From assembly GCA_009720755.1 (NCBI GenBank), contig WNKV01000003.1:330383-394382 (forward strand): a stretch of 64,000 nt of DNA. The letters are read 5' to 3'. The position numbers and the translations under genes were made by a program. Below the pieces are notes generated by a model, which was not told where the DNA came from, made no database searches, and saw only the letters and a list, made by a program, of their open reading frames with translations. This document shows positions 1-8,900 of this stretch, in pieces. This stretch comes from Rhodoplanes serenus (lineage in GTDB: Bacteria; Pseudomonadota; Alphaproteobacteria; Rhizobiales; Xanthobacteraceae). How positions within the stretch are numbered: position 1 is the stretch's first letter; each line of letters starts with the position of its first letter.

Positions 1-546
1 GTCGTCGACCTCGCCGACGAACTCGTGACGGAAGCCGTCCTCGCTCACCGCCTCCTCGAGCGGTCGCCGGGTGGCCGGTGACGGGGCGTCCCAGTAGGCG
101 CGGATGGTCGCGTATTTCGGCCCGAGCACGTCGGCGTAGATGTCGCCGTTCTGGATGATGAGGGCGGCGATGCGCTCCCGCCGCGCGATGGCGTGGCGCA
201 GGCCGATCTGGGACCCGTAGTCGTGCAGCCAGAGGGCGTAGCGGGCAAGCCCCAGCGTGCTCGCAAACGTGTCGAGGAATTCGGCGTAGGCATCGAAATC
301 ATAAGCAAAATTTTGCGGGTCTGGGGTGCCGCTATAGCCGAAGCCGGGGAAATCCGGCGCGAGGGTGCGCCAGCGGTCCGCGAGAGCCGGCATCAGCCGC
401 CGGTACTGAAACGACGAGCACGGATAGCCATGCGGCAGCAGCAGCACCGGCGCATCGGGCGGGCCGGCCTCGCGATAGAAGACCTCGACGCCGCCGACCG
501 TGATGGTCCGGTGAACCACGGCGTGATCGGTGGTCTCGTCCGGCAT
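1..546 (-). CDS. alpha/beta hydrolase (epoxide hydrolase / haloalkane dehalogenase-like), C-terminus cut off by window edge
   Basis: The minus-strand frame is open from an ATG at 546 to base 1, giving the first 182 residues; the family is usually ~290 residues, so the C-terminal third, including the catalytic His, is missing. Seen: an HGYP oxyanion motif at residues 39-42 after a hydrophobic strand (VLLLP), then DFPGFGYSG, then a nucleophile elbow LHDYGSQIG with Asp109 where serine hydrolases would have Ser. In this superfamily an Asp nucleophile is typical of epoxide hydrolases and dehalogenases. Followed on the other strand by a divergent DMT exporter, so no operon partner is visible. The substrate cannot be inferred; the general class is secure. 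Confidence 0.85.
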   Translation of the reverse strand, partial: MPDETTDHAVVHRTITVGGVEVFYREAGPPDAPVLLLPHGYPCSSFQYRRLMPALADRWRTLAPDFPGFGYSGTPDPQNFAYDFDAYAEFLDTFASTLGLARYALWLHDYGSQIGLRHAIARRERIAALIIQNGDIYADVLGPKYATIRAYWDAPSPATRRPLEEAVSEDGFRHEFVGEVDD

Positions 547-730
547 GGAGCCTCCCGGCTTCGGGGTGTTCCGGCGGGAGAACCGGGCCGTGAAGCGTTT
601 GGTTCCGGCCATAGCCGGGGCGGCGGGTGGGCGGCGGGCCGCAAAGAGCCGCCCGGATGATGTTCAGATGAGGTACCGCATGGTGGGCGGGGGCGGGCCC
701 TGCGGTGCCCCGGCGAGCGGTTGATTGCCG

Positions 731-736
731 TATTAT
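731..736 (+). promoter_or_regulatory. possible -10 box upstream of the DMT exporter
   Basis: TATTAT at this position matches the sigma70 -10 consensus at five of six bases in an otherwise GC-rich stretch. No convincing -35 lies 16-18 bases upstream. The 546-859 interval between the divergent hydrolase and exporter otherwise shows no gene. Confidence 0.25.
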
Positions 737-859
737 CCGAAGGTTGCTCCCCGAGGTCAGGACATGTCCGGTCGTGTGATGCGGGACCACCGAGGCGAAG
801 CCGCCTCGCGCGCTGGCGGTGACCATCCCCCGGTGGCCGGTTCGGAGGCCGGCGTGACG

Positions 860-1813
860 ATGTCTGATGCTTCGACCCGCGGCAGGACGACCGCCGAGGA
901 GAGCGCTGCCGAGGGAGGGGCTGGGGACGAGGCGGGCGGCCAGCGGTGGGCGGTCGCCGTCCTGATCGTCGCCTCGGTCCTGTTCGGATGCTCGGGCGTG
1001 TTCGCCAAGCTCCTGTTCGTCGAGCAGATCTCGCCCGTCCAGGTGACCGCCCTGCGGACTCTCGTGGCCACCGTCTGCATCGTCGCGTTTGCGGTGCTGC
1101 TCGACCGCCGGACCTTCGCCGTGACGGCGCCGCAGCTCCGCTTCCTGGCCGGCTTCTCGGTGATCTTCACGCTGGTGCAGCTCTCGTTCTACTGGACCGT
1201 GGCGCTCACCGGCGTGGCGATCGCCATCTCGCTCCAGTACACGGCGCCGGTGTTCGTGCTGATCTACGACAGCCTGCGCGGCCGTCGCGTCGGCGCGGCC
1301 GCCTGGGCCGCGGTGGCGGTCGCGGTCGTCGGCTGCGCCCTGCTGACGCGGGCGACCGACGCGGCGGTGCTGGCCGAGGATGCGCTCGGCATCGCGGTCG
1401 GCCTCCTCAGCGGCGTGATCTTCGCCGCCTACAACATCGCCGGCAACGGCGTCGCCGGCCGCCGGATCGGCACCATCACCGCCTCGATCTACTCGTTCGG
1501 CCTGTCCGGTGCGGGCTGGGCGGTGCTGATGCTGGCCGGGCTGGTGCCGGTCGGGGAGCTTACCGGCGATCAGATCGGCAACATCCTGTTCATCGGCATC
1601 GGGGCGACCTTCGTGCCCTTCGTGCTGCTCACCTATGCGCTGCGGCGCGTGCGGGCCGATCGCGCGACCGTGATCGGGATGATCGATCCGCTGTCGGCGG
1701 CCGTGCTCGCCTATCTGCTGCTCGGCGAGGCTCTGGACGCGCTCCAGGCGGCCGGCATGGCGATGGTCCTGGCGGCGATCGTGCTGCTGGGGCGAGCCCG
1801 GCGGGCGGCCTGA
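860..1813 (+). CDS. DMT superfamily (EamA) transporter
   Basis: A 317-residue inner-membrane protein with about ten predicted hydrophobic segments arranged as two EamA repeats, the usual layout and length of drug/metabolite exporters (~300 aa). The first segment starts near residue 32 (VLIVASVLFG) and the last ends just before an Arg-rich cytoplasmic tail (GRARRAA). The conserved Pro/Gly-rich end of the second repeat (GMIDPLSAAVLAYLLLGE) is clear. The ATG at 860 was chosen because a GGAGG lies 11 bases upstream and the N-terminus then leads quickly into the first helix. In-frame ATGs at 764 and 779 would add up to 32 residues of unconserved-looking sequence. Substrate unknown; it could export amino acids or other metabolites. 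Confidence 0.85.
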   Translation: MSDASTRGRTTAEESAAEGGAGDEAGGQRWAVAVLIVASVLFGCSGVFAKLLFVEQISPVQVTALRTLVATVCIVAFAVLLDRRTFAVTAPQLRFLAGFSVIFTLVQLSFYWTVALTGVAIAISLQYTAPVFVLIYDSLRGRRVGAAAWAAVAVAVVGCALLTRATDAAVLAEDALGIAVGLLSGVIFAAYNIAGNGVAGRRIGTITASIYSFGLSGAGWAVLMLAGLVPVGELTGDQIGNILFIGIGATFVPFVLLTYALRRVRADRATVIGMIDPLSAAVLAYLLLGEALDALQAAGMAMVLAAIVLLGRARRAA

Positions 1814-1922
1814 TGCGCAGAGCCGGGTGATCTCGCCGGCTTGCTCCGACGTAAAAGTCGGTGCGGGTGGCTGTGAGGCATCCGGTGTTCGTGCTGGCGC
1901 CGCGACGGCGAGGAGAGGGGGC

Positions 1923-2495
1923 ATGCGGGATCTCGTGGCGCGTCTGCGCGCCTATGCGGCGGTCGACGATCCGCTCGCCGCGGCGGCCGCCACCGTCGCC
2001 CTGGTGGTGGTCGGCAACCAGCCGTTCTATCCGCTCTATCTGCACGCCATCGCGGGCTCCGCCGCCTGGCCGGCCTGGCTGACGCTGCTGTCGACGCCGT
2101 TTTTCCTCGCCGTGCCGACGGTGGCGCGGTGGAATTCGCTCACCGGCCGCCTGCTGCTGCCGGTGGTCGGCGTCGCCAACACGCTGCTCGCCATCAAGGC
2201 GCTGGGACGGGGCAGCGGGCTCGACCTCTTCCTCATCCCCTGCGCGCTGCTCGCCGCCGTGCTGGTGCGGCCGCGCGAGCGCCTGCTGGCGCTGCCGGTG
2301 CTGGCGCTGCCGTTCCTCGCCTATGTGTGGCTCGGTGGCCTCCTCGGTGCCCCGCTGGTGCGCGTCTCGCCCGAGCAGGAGGCCGCCATGCTGGTGGTCA
2401 ACGCCATCAGCGTGGCGAGCCTGGTGACGCTGATCGGCCTCCTGGTGGCCGGCCTGCTCGACCGGCGCATCGCGGAGCCGGCCACGGCGCGCTGA
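1923..2495 (+). CDS. small integral membrane protein of unknown function
   Basis: A 190-residue protein with about five to six hydrophobic stretches (AAAATVALVVVG, WLTLLSTPFFLAV, LLLPVVGVANTLLAI, LDLFLIPCALLAAVLV, LALPVLALPFLAYVWLGG, and VVNAISVASLVTLIGLLVAG near the end). No catalytic motif is visible and I do not recognise a family. The ATG at 1923 follows a strong purine-rich ribosome site (GAGGAGAGGGGG) about five bases upstream, which decides it over an upstream GTG-initiated extension. It lies 109 bases after the DMT exporter on the same strand, so they might be co-transcribed, though the gap gives no proof. Some two-component sensors have a similar membrane input domain, but no kinase part is present. 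Confidence 0.7.
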   Translation: MRDLVARLRAYAAVDDPLAAAAATVALVVVGNQPFYPLYLHAIAGSAAWPAWLTLLSTPFFLAVPTVARWNSLTGRLLLPVVGVANTLLAIKALGRGSGLDLFLIPCALLAAVLVRPRERLLALPVLALPFLAYVWLGGLLGAPLVRVSPEQEAAMLVVNAISVASLVTLIGLLVAGLLDRRIAEPATAR

Positions 2496-2629
2496 TGCCG
2501 TGGGGGGGCACTGGAACCGGCTCCGGACCTTATGGGACCTTTATGGCGCGGCGGGTGGAGCCGTCTCGATACCCTATGGGGGCATCGGCACATTGACGGG
2601 CAGGACGATCACGAGAGGACTCGACCGTC

Positions 2630-2794
2630 ATGCCCATCCTGCGTGCCATGAAACGACTGCTGCTGGCGCGTGTCGCTGATGTCGCCGGCCTGCTGATCGG
2701 GCCGCCCGATCCCCGCTACTGGCCGGAGCGCCACTACATGCGTGGCCCCGGCCCCAAGTGGCGTGAGAAGCACGCCCGCGGAGGCGTCCGGTGA
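2630..2794 (+). CDS. 54-residue hypothetical protein
   Basis: A short frame starting ATG with a GAGAGGA about nine bases upstream. The product has a Leu/Ala-rich N-terminal half (KRLLLARVADVAGLLIG) and a basic, Pro/Trp/Tyr-rich C-terminal half (DPRYWPERHYMRGPGPKW). No family recognised. It ends GGTGA, so its stop overlaps the GTG of the next small frame, a sign of translational coupling. Whether it is expressed cannot be told from one sequence; conservation in relatives would settle it. Confidence 0.45.
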   Translation: MPILRAMKRLLLARVADVAGLLIGPPDPRYWPERHYMRGPGPKWREKHARGGVR

Positions 2795-2973
2795 GCGTAG
2801 TTCCTTACCGCGATTGCGCGCGCGGCCCGAGCGAGGGCGCCGCGCTGGTCCAGGCGCCGCCGCCGCTTCGCCCGCGGCGCGAGACCGAGCCGGCCGAGAC
2901 GCGCCCCGACGGAGCCGCGGACGACCGCCGTCGCCGTGCCTTCGCCTACTGCGTCAGCAACGATCTCGTCTAG
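2791..2973 (+). CDS. 60-residue hypothetical protein, coupled to the preceding small ORF
   Basis: Starts at a GTG that overlaps the stop of the preceding 54-residue frame (GTGA). The product is polar and rich in Arg, Ala, Pro and Glu, with a last stretch RRRAFAYCVSNDLV; no hydrophobic segment or known motif. The coupling is the only positive evidence, and the composition is also what random high-GC sequence would give, so this is tentative. A palindromic intergenic element follows the stop almost at once. Confidence 0.35.
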   Translation: MSVVPYRDCARGPSEGAALVQAPPPLRPRRETEPAETRPDGAADDRRRRAFAYCVSNDLV

Positions 2974-2975
2974 CT

Positions 2976-3020
2976 AGAGCATTGTCCGGCGACGTGGACC
3001 TCGGTTCGCCGTCGAAAATA
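2976..3020. repeat. probable palindromic intergenic repeat of Rhizobiales type
   Basis: The stretch beginning AGAGCATTGTCCGGCGACGT and continuing to GTCGAAAATA resembles the frequent intergenic element in Rhizobiales genomes built on AGAGCATTTTC...GTGG...CCGGTTCGC...AAAATGC. The arms CCGGCGAC and TTCGCCG are imperfectly complementary. The assignment is from memory of that element's shape; no second copy occurs in this window. Confidence 0.4.
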
Positions 3021-3176
3021 CCTCGGCCGGTCGTGTAAGCCAGACGACACCGATCGCGCTCTTCGGCAGGAGCCGCGACAGCGGCGGAGATCCGCTATAT
3101 CGACGGAGATCGTGGAACGAATTCCGTCCCGATGCGTTGTGTCGCGGGCCGTCTTGCTCGGGGAGGGCCGCGATCG

Positions 3177-3590
3177 ATGCCAACCTTCTTCTTCAATCTG
3201 ATTCACCGCGGCGGCGTGACCTTGGACCCGGACGGCACCACGCTGCCGGACGAACCCGCGGCCCGGCTCCACGCCGAAGGGGTGGCGCGCGAGCTGATGC
3301 AGAATCGCGAGGCCGCGACGCGCTTCTGGCGCCTGCGCGTCTGCGACGACGAGCGTCGGCTGCTGTTCGAAGTGCCCTTCGTCGAAATCGACCCGACGCT
3401 GCTGCATCTGCCGGTGCACCTGCGCGAGGCGATGCGGGATGTGGTGGTCGGTGCGGCCTCCCTTGGGAATGCCATTCACGACGTCAGGTTCAGCATCCGC
3501 CAGTTGAGGGGGACGATGGCGCGTGCCGACGGTCTGCCGTATCTGGTCGCCCTGGACGGGCGGACCTTGCCCGACCGCCCTGCCACCTAG
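3177..3590 (+). CDS. DUF6894 family protein
   Basis: A 137-residue protein beginning MPTFFFNLIHRGGVTLDPDG and then LPDEPAARLHAEGVARELM. This is the signature of the DUF6894 domain, small proteins common in Methylobacterium, Bradyrhizobium and relatives, with aromatic residues at the start, a D-x-x-G turn, the LPD motif and an alanine-rich helix. The second half (residues 45-137) diverges from the usual ~70-residue domain. Start ATG at 3177 follows GGGAGGGCCG. Function unknown; relatives often sit near stress or regulatory genes, and here a Crp/Fnr regulator follows about 200 bases downstream on the same strand. Confidence 0.7.
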   Translation: MPTFFFNLIHRGGVTLDPDGTTLPDEPAARLHAEGVARELMQNREAATRFWRLRVCDDERRLLFEVPFVEIDPTLLHLPVHLREAMRDVVVGAASLGNAIHDVRFSIRQLRGTMARADGLPYLVALDGRTLPDRPAT

Positions 3591-3598
3591 GGACAGAC

Positions 3599-3620
3599 TG
3601 TTCCGTACGGGCATGGAACA
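3599..3620. promoter_or_regulatory. inverted repeat upstream of the Crp/Fnr gene
   Basis: TGTTCC and GGAACA are perfect inverted arms separated by ten bases, placed about 170 bases before the Crp/Fnr start codon and just after the DUF6894 stop. It could be an operator or a weak hairpin; the arms do not match the classical Fnr or Crp half-sites. Confidence 0.25.
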
Positions 3621-3788
3621 AAGAGCTAGGCCGGATGATAATGTGATGGGTCTCCGCATGCGACCGGCCCACCGGGTGTGTCGATCGCGTACAGCGACGC
3701 CGTCCTCGACGAGGCATATGGACATCGAGCCTGATCCCGCCGCACCCTTTATCCCGAAGCTGCTGTGTCGAACCCGAAAGGTTCAGCG

Positions 3789-4610
3789 ATGAACGAGTTC
3801 GGTCTGGGAGCCATCGGCCCGAACGGCAAGTTAGCCTCCCCGTCACGCGGCGGCAACGCGACGTCGAACGGAGTCCTGGCGGCTCTGTCGCCGGAGGCGC
3901 TCGGCCGGCTCAAGCCGTTCCTGCGCGAGCGCTTCTTCCGTGACGGCCATGTTCTATGGAAGGGCGGCGAGCGGCCGGATCGGGTCTATTTTCCTGTTTC
4001 CGGCATGATCTCTCTGGTCGTGGCGACCAAGCCGGGCGCAGCCCTGGAGGTCGGCAGCGTCGGCCTCGAAGGCGCCATCGGGTTCGACGGCGGAGCGGAT
4101 GCGCCGGCCGCGCCGGCGAGTGCCGTGGTGCACGCATCCGGCACCTTCGTCCACATGCCGGCCCGCGAGTTCGCCGCTGCCAGCCGGCAGAGCGAGGAGC
4201 TGCGCCGGGTGGAGCTTGTCTGCCGCGAGTGGATTCTGGCTCAGGCCCAGCTGGGCGCCGTCTGCAACGCGGTCCACAGCGCCGATGCCCGTTTCGGCCG
4301 TTGGCTCGCCCGCGCCGCCGAGGCGATCGGCAGCGATGTCGTCGCCGTCACCCAGGAGGTTGCGGCCGAGATGCTCGGCCTTCGTCGCACCACCGTGACG
4401 CTGATCGCCCAGAACTTGCAGGCCGCCGGCATCATCCGGTATCGGCGCGGCGTCATCACCATCCTGAATCACGCCGCGCTGCGGGGAGCGGCCTGCTCGT
4501 GCAGCGCCTCGCTCGGGCCGTCGCGCTGGCCGTCCAGGCTGGTCGCGTCGCGGGCCGACGGGGCCGGCGCCGATCGGCCTTCGGCCGAGCCGGCAAATCG
4601 GAGCGCGTGA
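3789..4610 (+). CDS. Crp/Fnr family transcriptional regulator
   Basis: A 273-residue regulator. Residues ~35-145 form a cyclic-nucleotide-binding-like beta-barrel (VYFPVSGMISLVV followed by EVGSVGLEGAIG, the usual form in Rhizobiales Crp-like proteins). A dimer helix follows, and residues ~190-230 are a winged helix-turn-helix (VTQEVAAEMLGLRRTTVTLI, then IIRYRRGVITIL). No Fnr-type N-terminal cysteine cluster is present, so it is unlikely to be an iron-sulfur oxygen sensor. The cyclic-nucleotide phosphate-binding RXA motif is not seen either, so the ligand is unknown. The tail ends ACSCSASLGPSRW plus ~35 low-complexity residues. Start ATG at 3789 has AAAGG about nine bases upstream. It faces the convergent stand-alone cheB gene. 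Confidence 0.85.
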   Translation: MNEFGLGAIGPNGKLASPSRGGNATSNGVLAALSPEALGRLKPFLRERFFRDGHVLWKGGERPDRVYFPVSGMISLVVATKPGAALEVGSVGLEGAIGFDGGADAPAAPASAVVHASGTFVHMPAREFAAASRQSEELRRVELVCREWILAQAQLGAVCNAVHSADARFGRWLARAAEAIGSDVVAVTQEVAAEMLGLRRTTVTLIAQNLQAAGIIRYRRGVITILNHAALRGAACSCSASLGPSRWPSRLVASRADGAGADRPSAEPANRSA

Positions 4611-4633
4611 GCCGCCGGCCCGTATCCGGGCCG

Positions 4634-5659
4634 TCAGCCGGGCTCTCCGGGCTCGTCGAGCCGGTCTGCCTTCATTTGGTCGAGGCGGCGGATCGCGCCG
4701 TCGATGATGCCAGCCTCGCGCCGGTAGTCGCGGGCCCGCGCCCGCCAGTCGGCCGCCAGCATACCGCGACCGTCCCGCTCCGACTCGCGGGCCAGCTTCT
4801 CCACCAGTGCGACCCGCTCCTCGAGGCTGCGCTGCGCCACCGCCAGCGCCCGCCGCAGGCTCTCGTCGAGCGCCGGGCTCATCGTCTCCGCCGTGTAGGC
4901 GTGGCCGACGTGACAGCGGTAGCGGGCAGGCTCGCCGTCGTCGTCGAACTCCCACATCACGCCGCCGCAGTCCGGACAGGTGAGCACCGAGCGTCGCCCC
5001 AGATGCTCCATCGTATCCATGCTGGTCTGCCCGCTGCGGGCGACCTCGACCTCGTAGCGGAGCTTGTCGGACACCGGTCGCGTCTCTCCGGCAGGTGAAT
5101 GGATGAGCCCTTGGAGCAGGCGCGGCAGCTCGGCCAGCCGCACCACATGATCGGCCTTCACCCGCTCGAGCGCCGTGCGGGGCATTTCGGGAAACTCCGC
5201 GTCCGTCGGGTCCTGCACCACGGCCAGGCCGCCGCAGGCGGCCAGCGTCCGCAGCCCCGAGGCGCCGTCGCCGAGCGTGCCGGTCAGCACCACGCCGATC
5301 GCCCGCGGCCCGCAGCACAGCGCCGCCGAGCGCAGCATCGGGTCGATCGCCGGCCGGGTGTTGTTCTCGCGCGGTCCACGGCCGAGACACACGCGGTCGC
5401 CGTCGAGCAGCAGGTGGCGGTCGGGCGGCGCGACCAGGATGTGTCCGGGCTCGACATGGTCGCCGTCGCGGGCGAAGCGTGCCGGCAGCGGCCCAGCCCG
5501 AGACAGGAGCTCGTCCAGCACCGAGCGCAGATGCGCGGGGAGGTGGATGGTCACCAGCACGGCGGCGGGAAAACGCGCCGGGAGGGCGCGGACCAGCTCG
5601 AGCAGCGCCTTGACGCCGCCGGCCGAGGTCCCGATCGCCACGATGTCGCGTTGCCCCAA
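4634..5659 (-). CDS. stand-alone CheB-type protein-glutamate methylesterase with C-terminal zinc ribbon
   Basis: 341 residues. Residues ~5-185 are a CheB esterase domain without the N-terminal receiver that normally controls it: catalytic Ser12 in GTSAGG, His39 in TIHLPAHL, Asp131 in GTLGDGASG. Residues ~222-260 carry a Cys/His cluster (C228-x2-C231 ... C249-H250-x2-H253) that looks like a small zinc ribbon, followed by a coiled, Arg/Glu-rich C-terminus. Such receiver-less CheB proteins are widespread in alphaproteobacteria and lack a demonstrated chemoreceptor substrate. It is transcribed divergently from the CheB-CheR-kinase fusion 266 bases away, which suggests that the two act in one signalling module. 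No chemoreceptor, cheA or cheW lies nearby. Confidence 0.85.
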   Translation of the reverse strand: MGQRDIVAIGTSAGGVKALLELVRALPARFPAAVLVTIHLPAHLRSVLDELLSRAGPLPARFARDGDHVEPGHILVAPPDRHLLLDGDRVCLGRGPRENNTRPAIDPMLRSAALCCGPRAIGVVLTGTLGDGASGLRTLAACGGLAVVQDPTDAEFPEMPRTALERVKADHVVRLAELPRLLQGLIHSPAGETRPVSDKLRYEVEVARSGQTSMDTMEHLGRRSVLTCPDCGGVMWEFDDDGEPARYRCHVGHAYTAETMSPALDESLRRALAVAQRSLEERVALVEKLARESERDGRGMLAADWRARARDYRREAGIIDGAIRRLDQMKADRLDEPGEPG

Positions 5660-5925
5660 GCCCGTGCTCCACGATCGGTTTATCGCTTCAACGCGGGTGA
5701 TCCGACCGCCGTTCCTGCGTCGGCCATCCGACCGTCCCGCGGCCGTCGATTGTCAGTCGGTATGGCGGGCGATAATCTCGCGTCTGAAACCTTTGATGTG
5801 GAAACGTCGCGGCGGCGTTTTCGGAGCCCTGTTCATCACGACGCTCCGGTCTTCGGACAGGATCGGTGCCGGTCGGCGAGCCGTGCGGGCGCTGCGGATC
5901 GGTCGACTCGGCAGAGAGCGTGACG

Positions 5926-8900
5926 ATGGCGGGCGACTTTCACGACGAGCCGCGGCGAGCGGCGGACGGGCCGGGCGGCGAGCCGGGCGTGCTGGTGACG
6001 ATCGGCGCGTCGGCGGGCGGGATCGCGGCCCTGCAACGGCTCTTCGCCGAGCTGCCCGACGACACCGGCGCCGGCTTCGTGGTGGTGATCCACCTCGATC
6101 CCGAGTATCGCAGCGAGCTCGCCTCGATTCTCGCCGCCAAGACCGCCATGCCGGTGCGGCAGGTCACCAACTCCATGCCGTTCCTGCCGAACCACGTCTA
6201 TGTGGTGCCGCCCGACCGGCGGTTGCAGGTCGTCGATCGTCGCATCTCGGCGGAGCCTTTCGAGGACGAACGCGCCCGCCGCAACCCGATCGATCATTTC
6301 TTCCGCTCGGTCGCCCTGGAGCTCGGCGACGGCTGCGCCGTGGTGCTCAGCGGCGCCGGATCGGACGGGGCGCTCGGCGCGCGCGCCATCAAGGAGGCGG
6401 GCGGCATCATCCTGGTGCAGGACCCGAACGAGGCCGAGTACCCCTCGATGCCGCGTAGCGCGATCGCCACCGGGGTGGCCGATTTCGTGCTGCCGGTCCG
6501 CGATCTCGCCGCGCGGCTCGTCGAGCTGATCCGCGGCAAGCGCGGCCGGCCGGCCGAGCCGGACGGCGCCGTCGACGAGGAGAATCTCCGCCGCATCCTG
6601 GCGCATCTGCGGGTGCGCACCGGCCACGACTTCTCCAAGTACAAGCGCTCGACGGTGCTGCGGCGGGTGGCGCGCCGCATGCAGGTCACCCGCACCGAGA
6701 CGCTGCGCGAGTACTACGACGCGCTGCATCAGGATTCCGAAGAGGCACGGGCGCTGCTCGGCGACCTGCTGATCTCGGTGACGACGTTCTTCCGCGATAC
6801 CGAGGCGTTCCAGGGCCTGAAGACCCAGGTGCTGCCGGAGCTGTTCCAGGGCAAGGAGCCGAACGACACGATCCGGGTCTGGATACCCGGCTGTGCGACC
6901 GGCGAGGAGGCCTACACGATCGCCATGCTGCTTCTGGAGGAAGCGTCCCGCCACGACATGCGGCCGGTCGTCCAGGTGTTCGGCTCCGACCTCGACACGC
7001 GAGCCCTCGCAGTGGCGCGCGAGGGCCGCTATCCGGCCGCCATCGAGGCGGATATCGGCGAGGACCGGCTGCGCCGCTTCTTCACCCGCGAGGGCGACGG
7101 CTTCCGGGTGCGCCAGGAGCTGCGCGACGTGGTGCTGTTCGCGGCGCACGATCTCCTGAAAGATCCGCCGTTCTCGCGCATCGACCTGATCTCCTGCCGC
7201 AACGTGCTGATCTATTTCGATCGCGACCTCCAGGACCAGGTCGTCAGCACGTTTCACTACGCGCTCAATCCCGGCGGCTTCCTGCTGGTCGGCGCCTCCG
7301 AGGCGGCCGAGAACCCGGCCGGCCTGTTCCGCTGCCTCGATCGCGGCGCTCGCATCTACCAGTCGCGCGCGCTGCCCGGCGACAAGCCGCGCCTGCTGCC
7401 GCAGCTCGTCGGCCCGATCGGGCTTCGCGAGCATACCCCCGGCCTCGGCCGCAGTGTCAGCCCGACCGCGGCGCTGAGCGATGCCGTGGCACACCGGCGC
7501 GCCATCGAGTTGCTGGCGCCGCCGAGCTTCCTGGTCGACCAGACCCATCGGGTCATTCATCTCTCGGAGACGGCCGGACGATTCGTCATGCCGTCCGGCG
7601 GCCCGCTGACCGGCGACATCGTCGACCTGGTCCGCTCGGAGCTGCGCTTCGAGCTGCGCTCGGCGCTGCATCGCGCCTTCGAGCAGGGGCAGGCGACCCT
7701 GAGCCTGCCGATCCCGGTGCGCTTCAACGGCGCGCCGCACCGCGTCCAGCTCCTGGTCAGGCCGGTGCCGGCCGACGACGGCAGCGGCTCTGGCTCCGCC
7801 GTCGTCATGCTGATCGAAGGCGAGCCGCTCGACGAGACGCTCGGCAAGTCCGAGGAGCATCAGGCCGCCGACGAGACGGTCCGCCGGCTCTCGCAGGAGC
7901 TGGAGATGACGCAGTCGCGCCTGCGCACCGTCCGCGAGGAGTCGGACGCCGCCAACGAGGAGCTGCGCGCCGCCAACGAGGAGCTCCAGTCGATCAACGA
8001 GGAGTATCGCTCGACCTCGGAGGAGCTTGAGACCAGCAAGGAGGAGCTCCAGTCGATCAACGAGGAGCTGCAGACTGTCAACAGCGAGCTGAAGCTCAAG
8101 CTGGAGGCGATCTCGCGCGCCCACAGCGACTTGCAGAACCTGATGGCGGCGACCGACTACGGCACGCTGTTCCTCGACTCGGTGCTTCGCATCAAGCGGT
8201 TCACGGAATCCGTCACGCAACTGTTCAGCATCACGCCGAACGACAGCGGCCGGCCGATCACCGACGTCGCTCATCAGCTCGAATACGACGGCCTGGTCCG
8301 CGACGCCCGCGGCGTCCTCTCCGATCTCGTGCCGGTCCGCCGCGAGATCCATAGTCGCGACGGCCGCTGGTACGAGATGCGGATGCGGCCTTACCGCACC
8401 GTCGACGACAAGATCGACGGAGTCGTGATCACGTTCATCGACGTGACGCAACGGCGCAGCACCGAGGAAGCGCTTCGCGACAGCGAGGAGAAGCTGAAGC
8501 GGCAGACGCGCCTGATCGAGCTGTCGCGCGACCCGATCTTCGTCTGGCATTTCGACAACGGCATCGTCGACTGGAATCGCGGCTGCGAGGAGCTCTACGG
8601 CTTCATGCGCGACGAGGCGCTCGGCCGTTCGGCCGTGGCGCTGCTCGGCACCACCCTCGAGACCGGCACGCTGGCCGAGATCAAGGCGCGGCTGAACGCC
8701 GAGGGAAGCTGGAGCGGCGACCTGCTCCAGCGGACCAAGGACGGCCGCGATCTGGTGGTCGACACCCGGATGCGCGTCGAGTCGTTCGCCGGCGATCGCC
8801 TGGTGATCGAGATCGGCCGTGACATCACCGAGCGCAGGCTGTGGGACGAGCGCCAGCGCCTGCTGCTGCGCGAGTTGACCCATCGGGTCAAGAACACGCT

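Noticed and set aside
725..859. N-terminal extension of the DMT exporter
   Set aside because: The extra residues are polar and unlike exporter N-termini, and the ATG at 860 has a ribosome site.
5800..5819. Possible EcfG-type promoter (GGAAAC ... CGTT) before the CheB-CheR fusion
   Set aside because: The spacer is only 10 bases, against the 16-18 expected for the general stress sigma factor.
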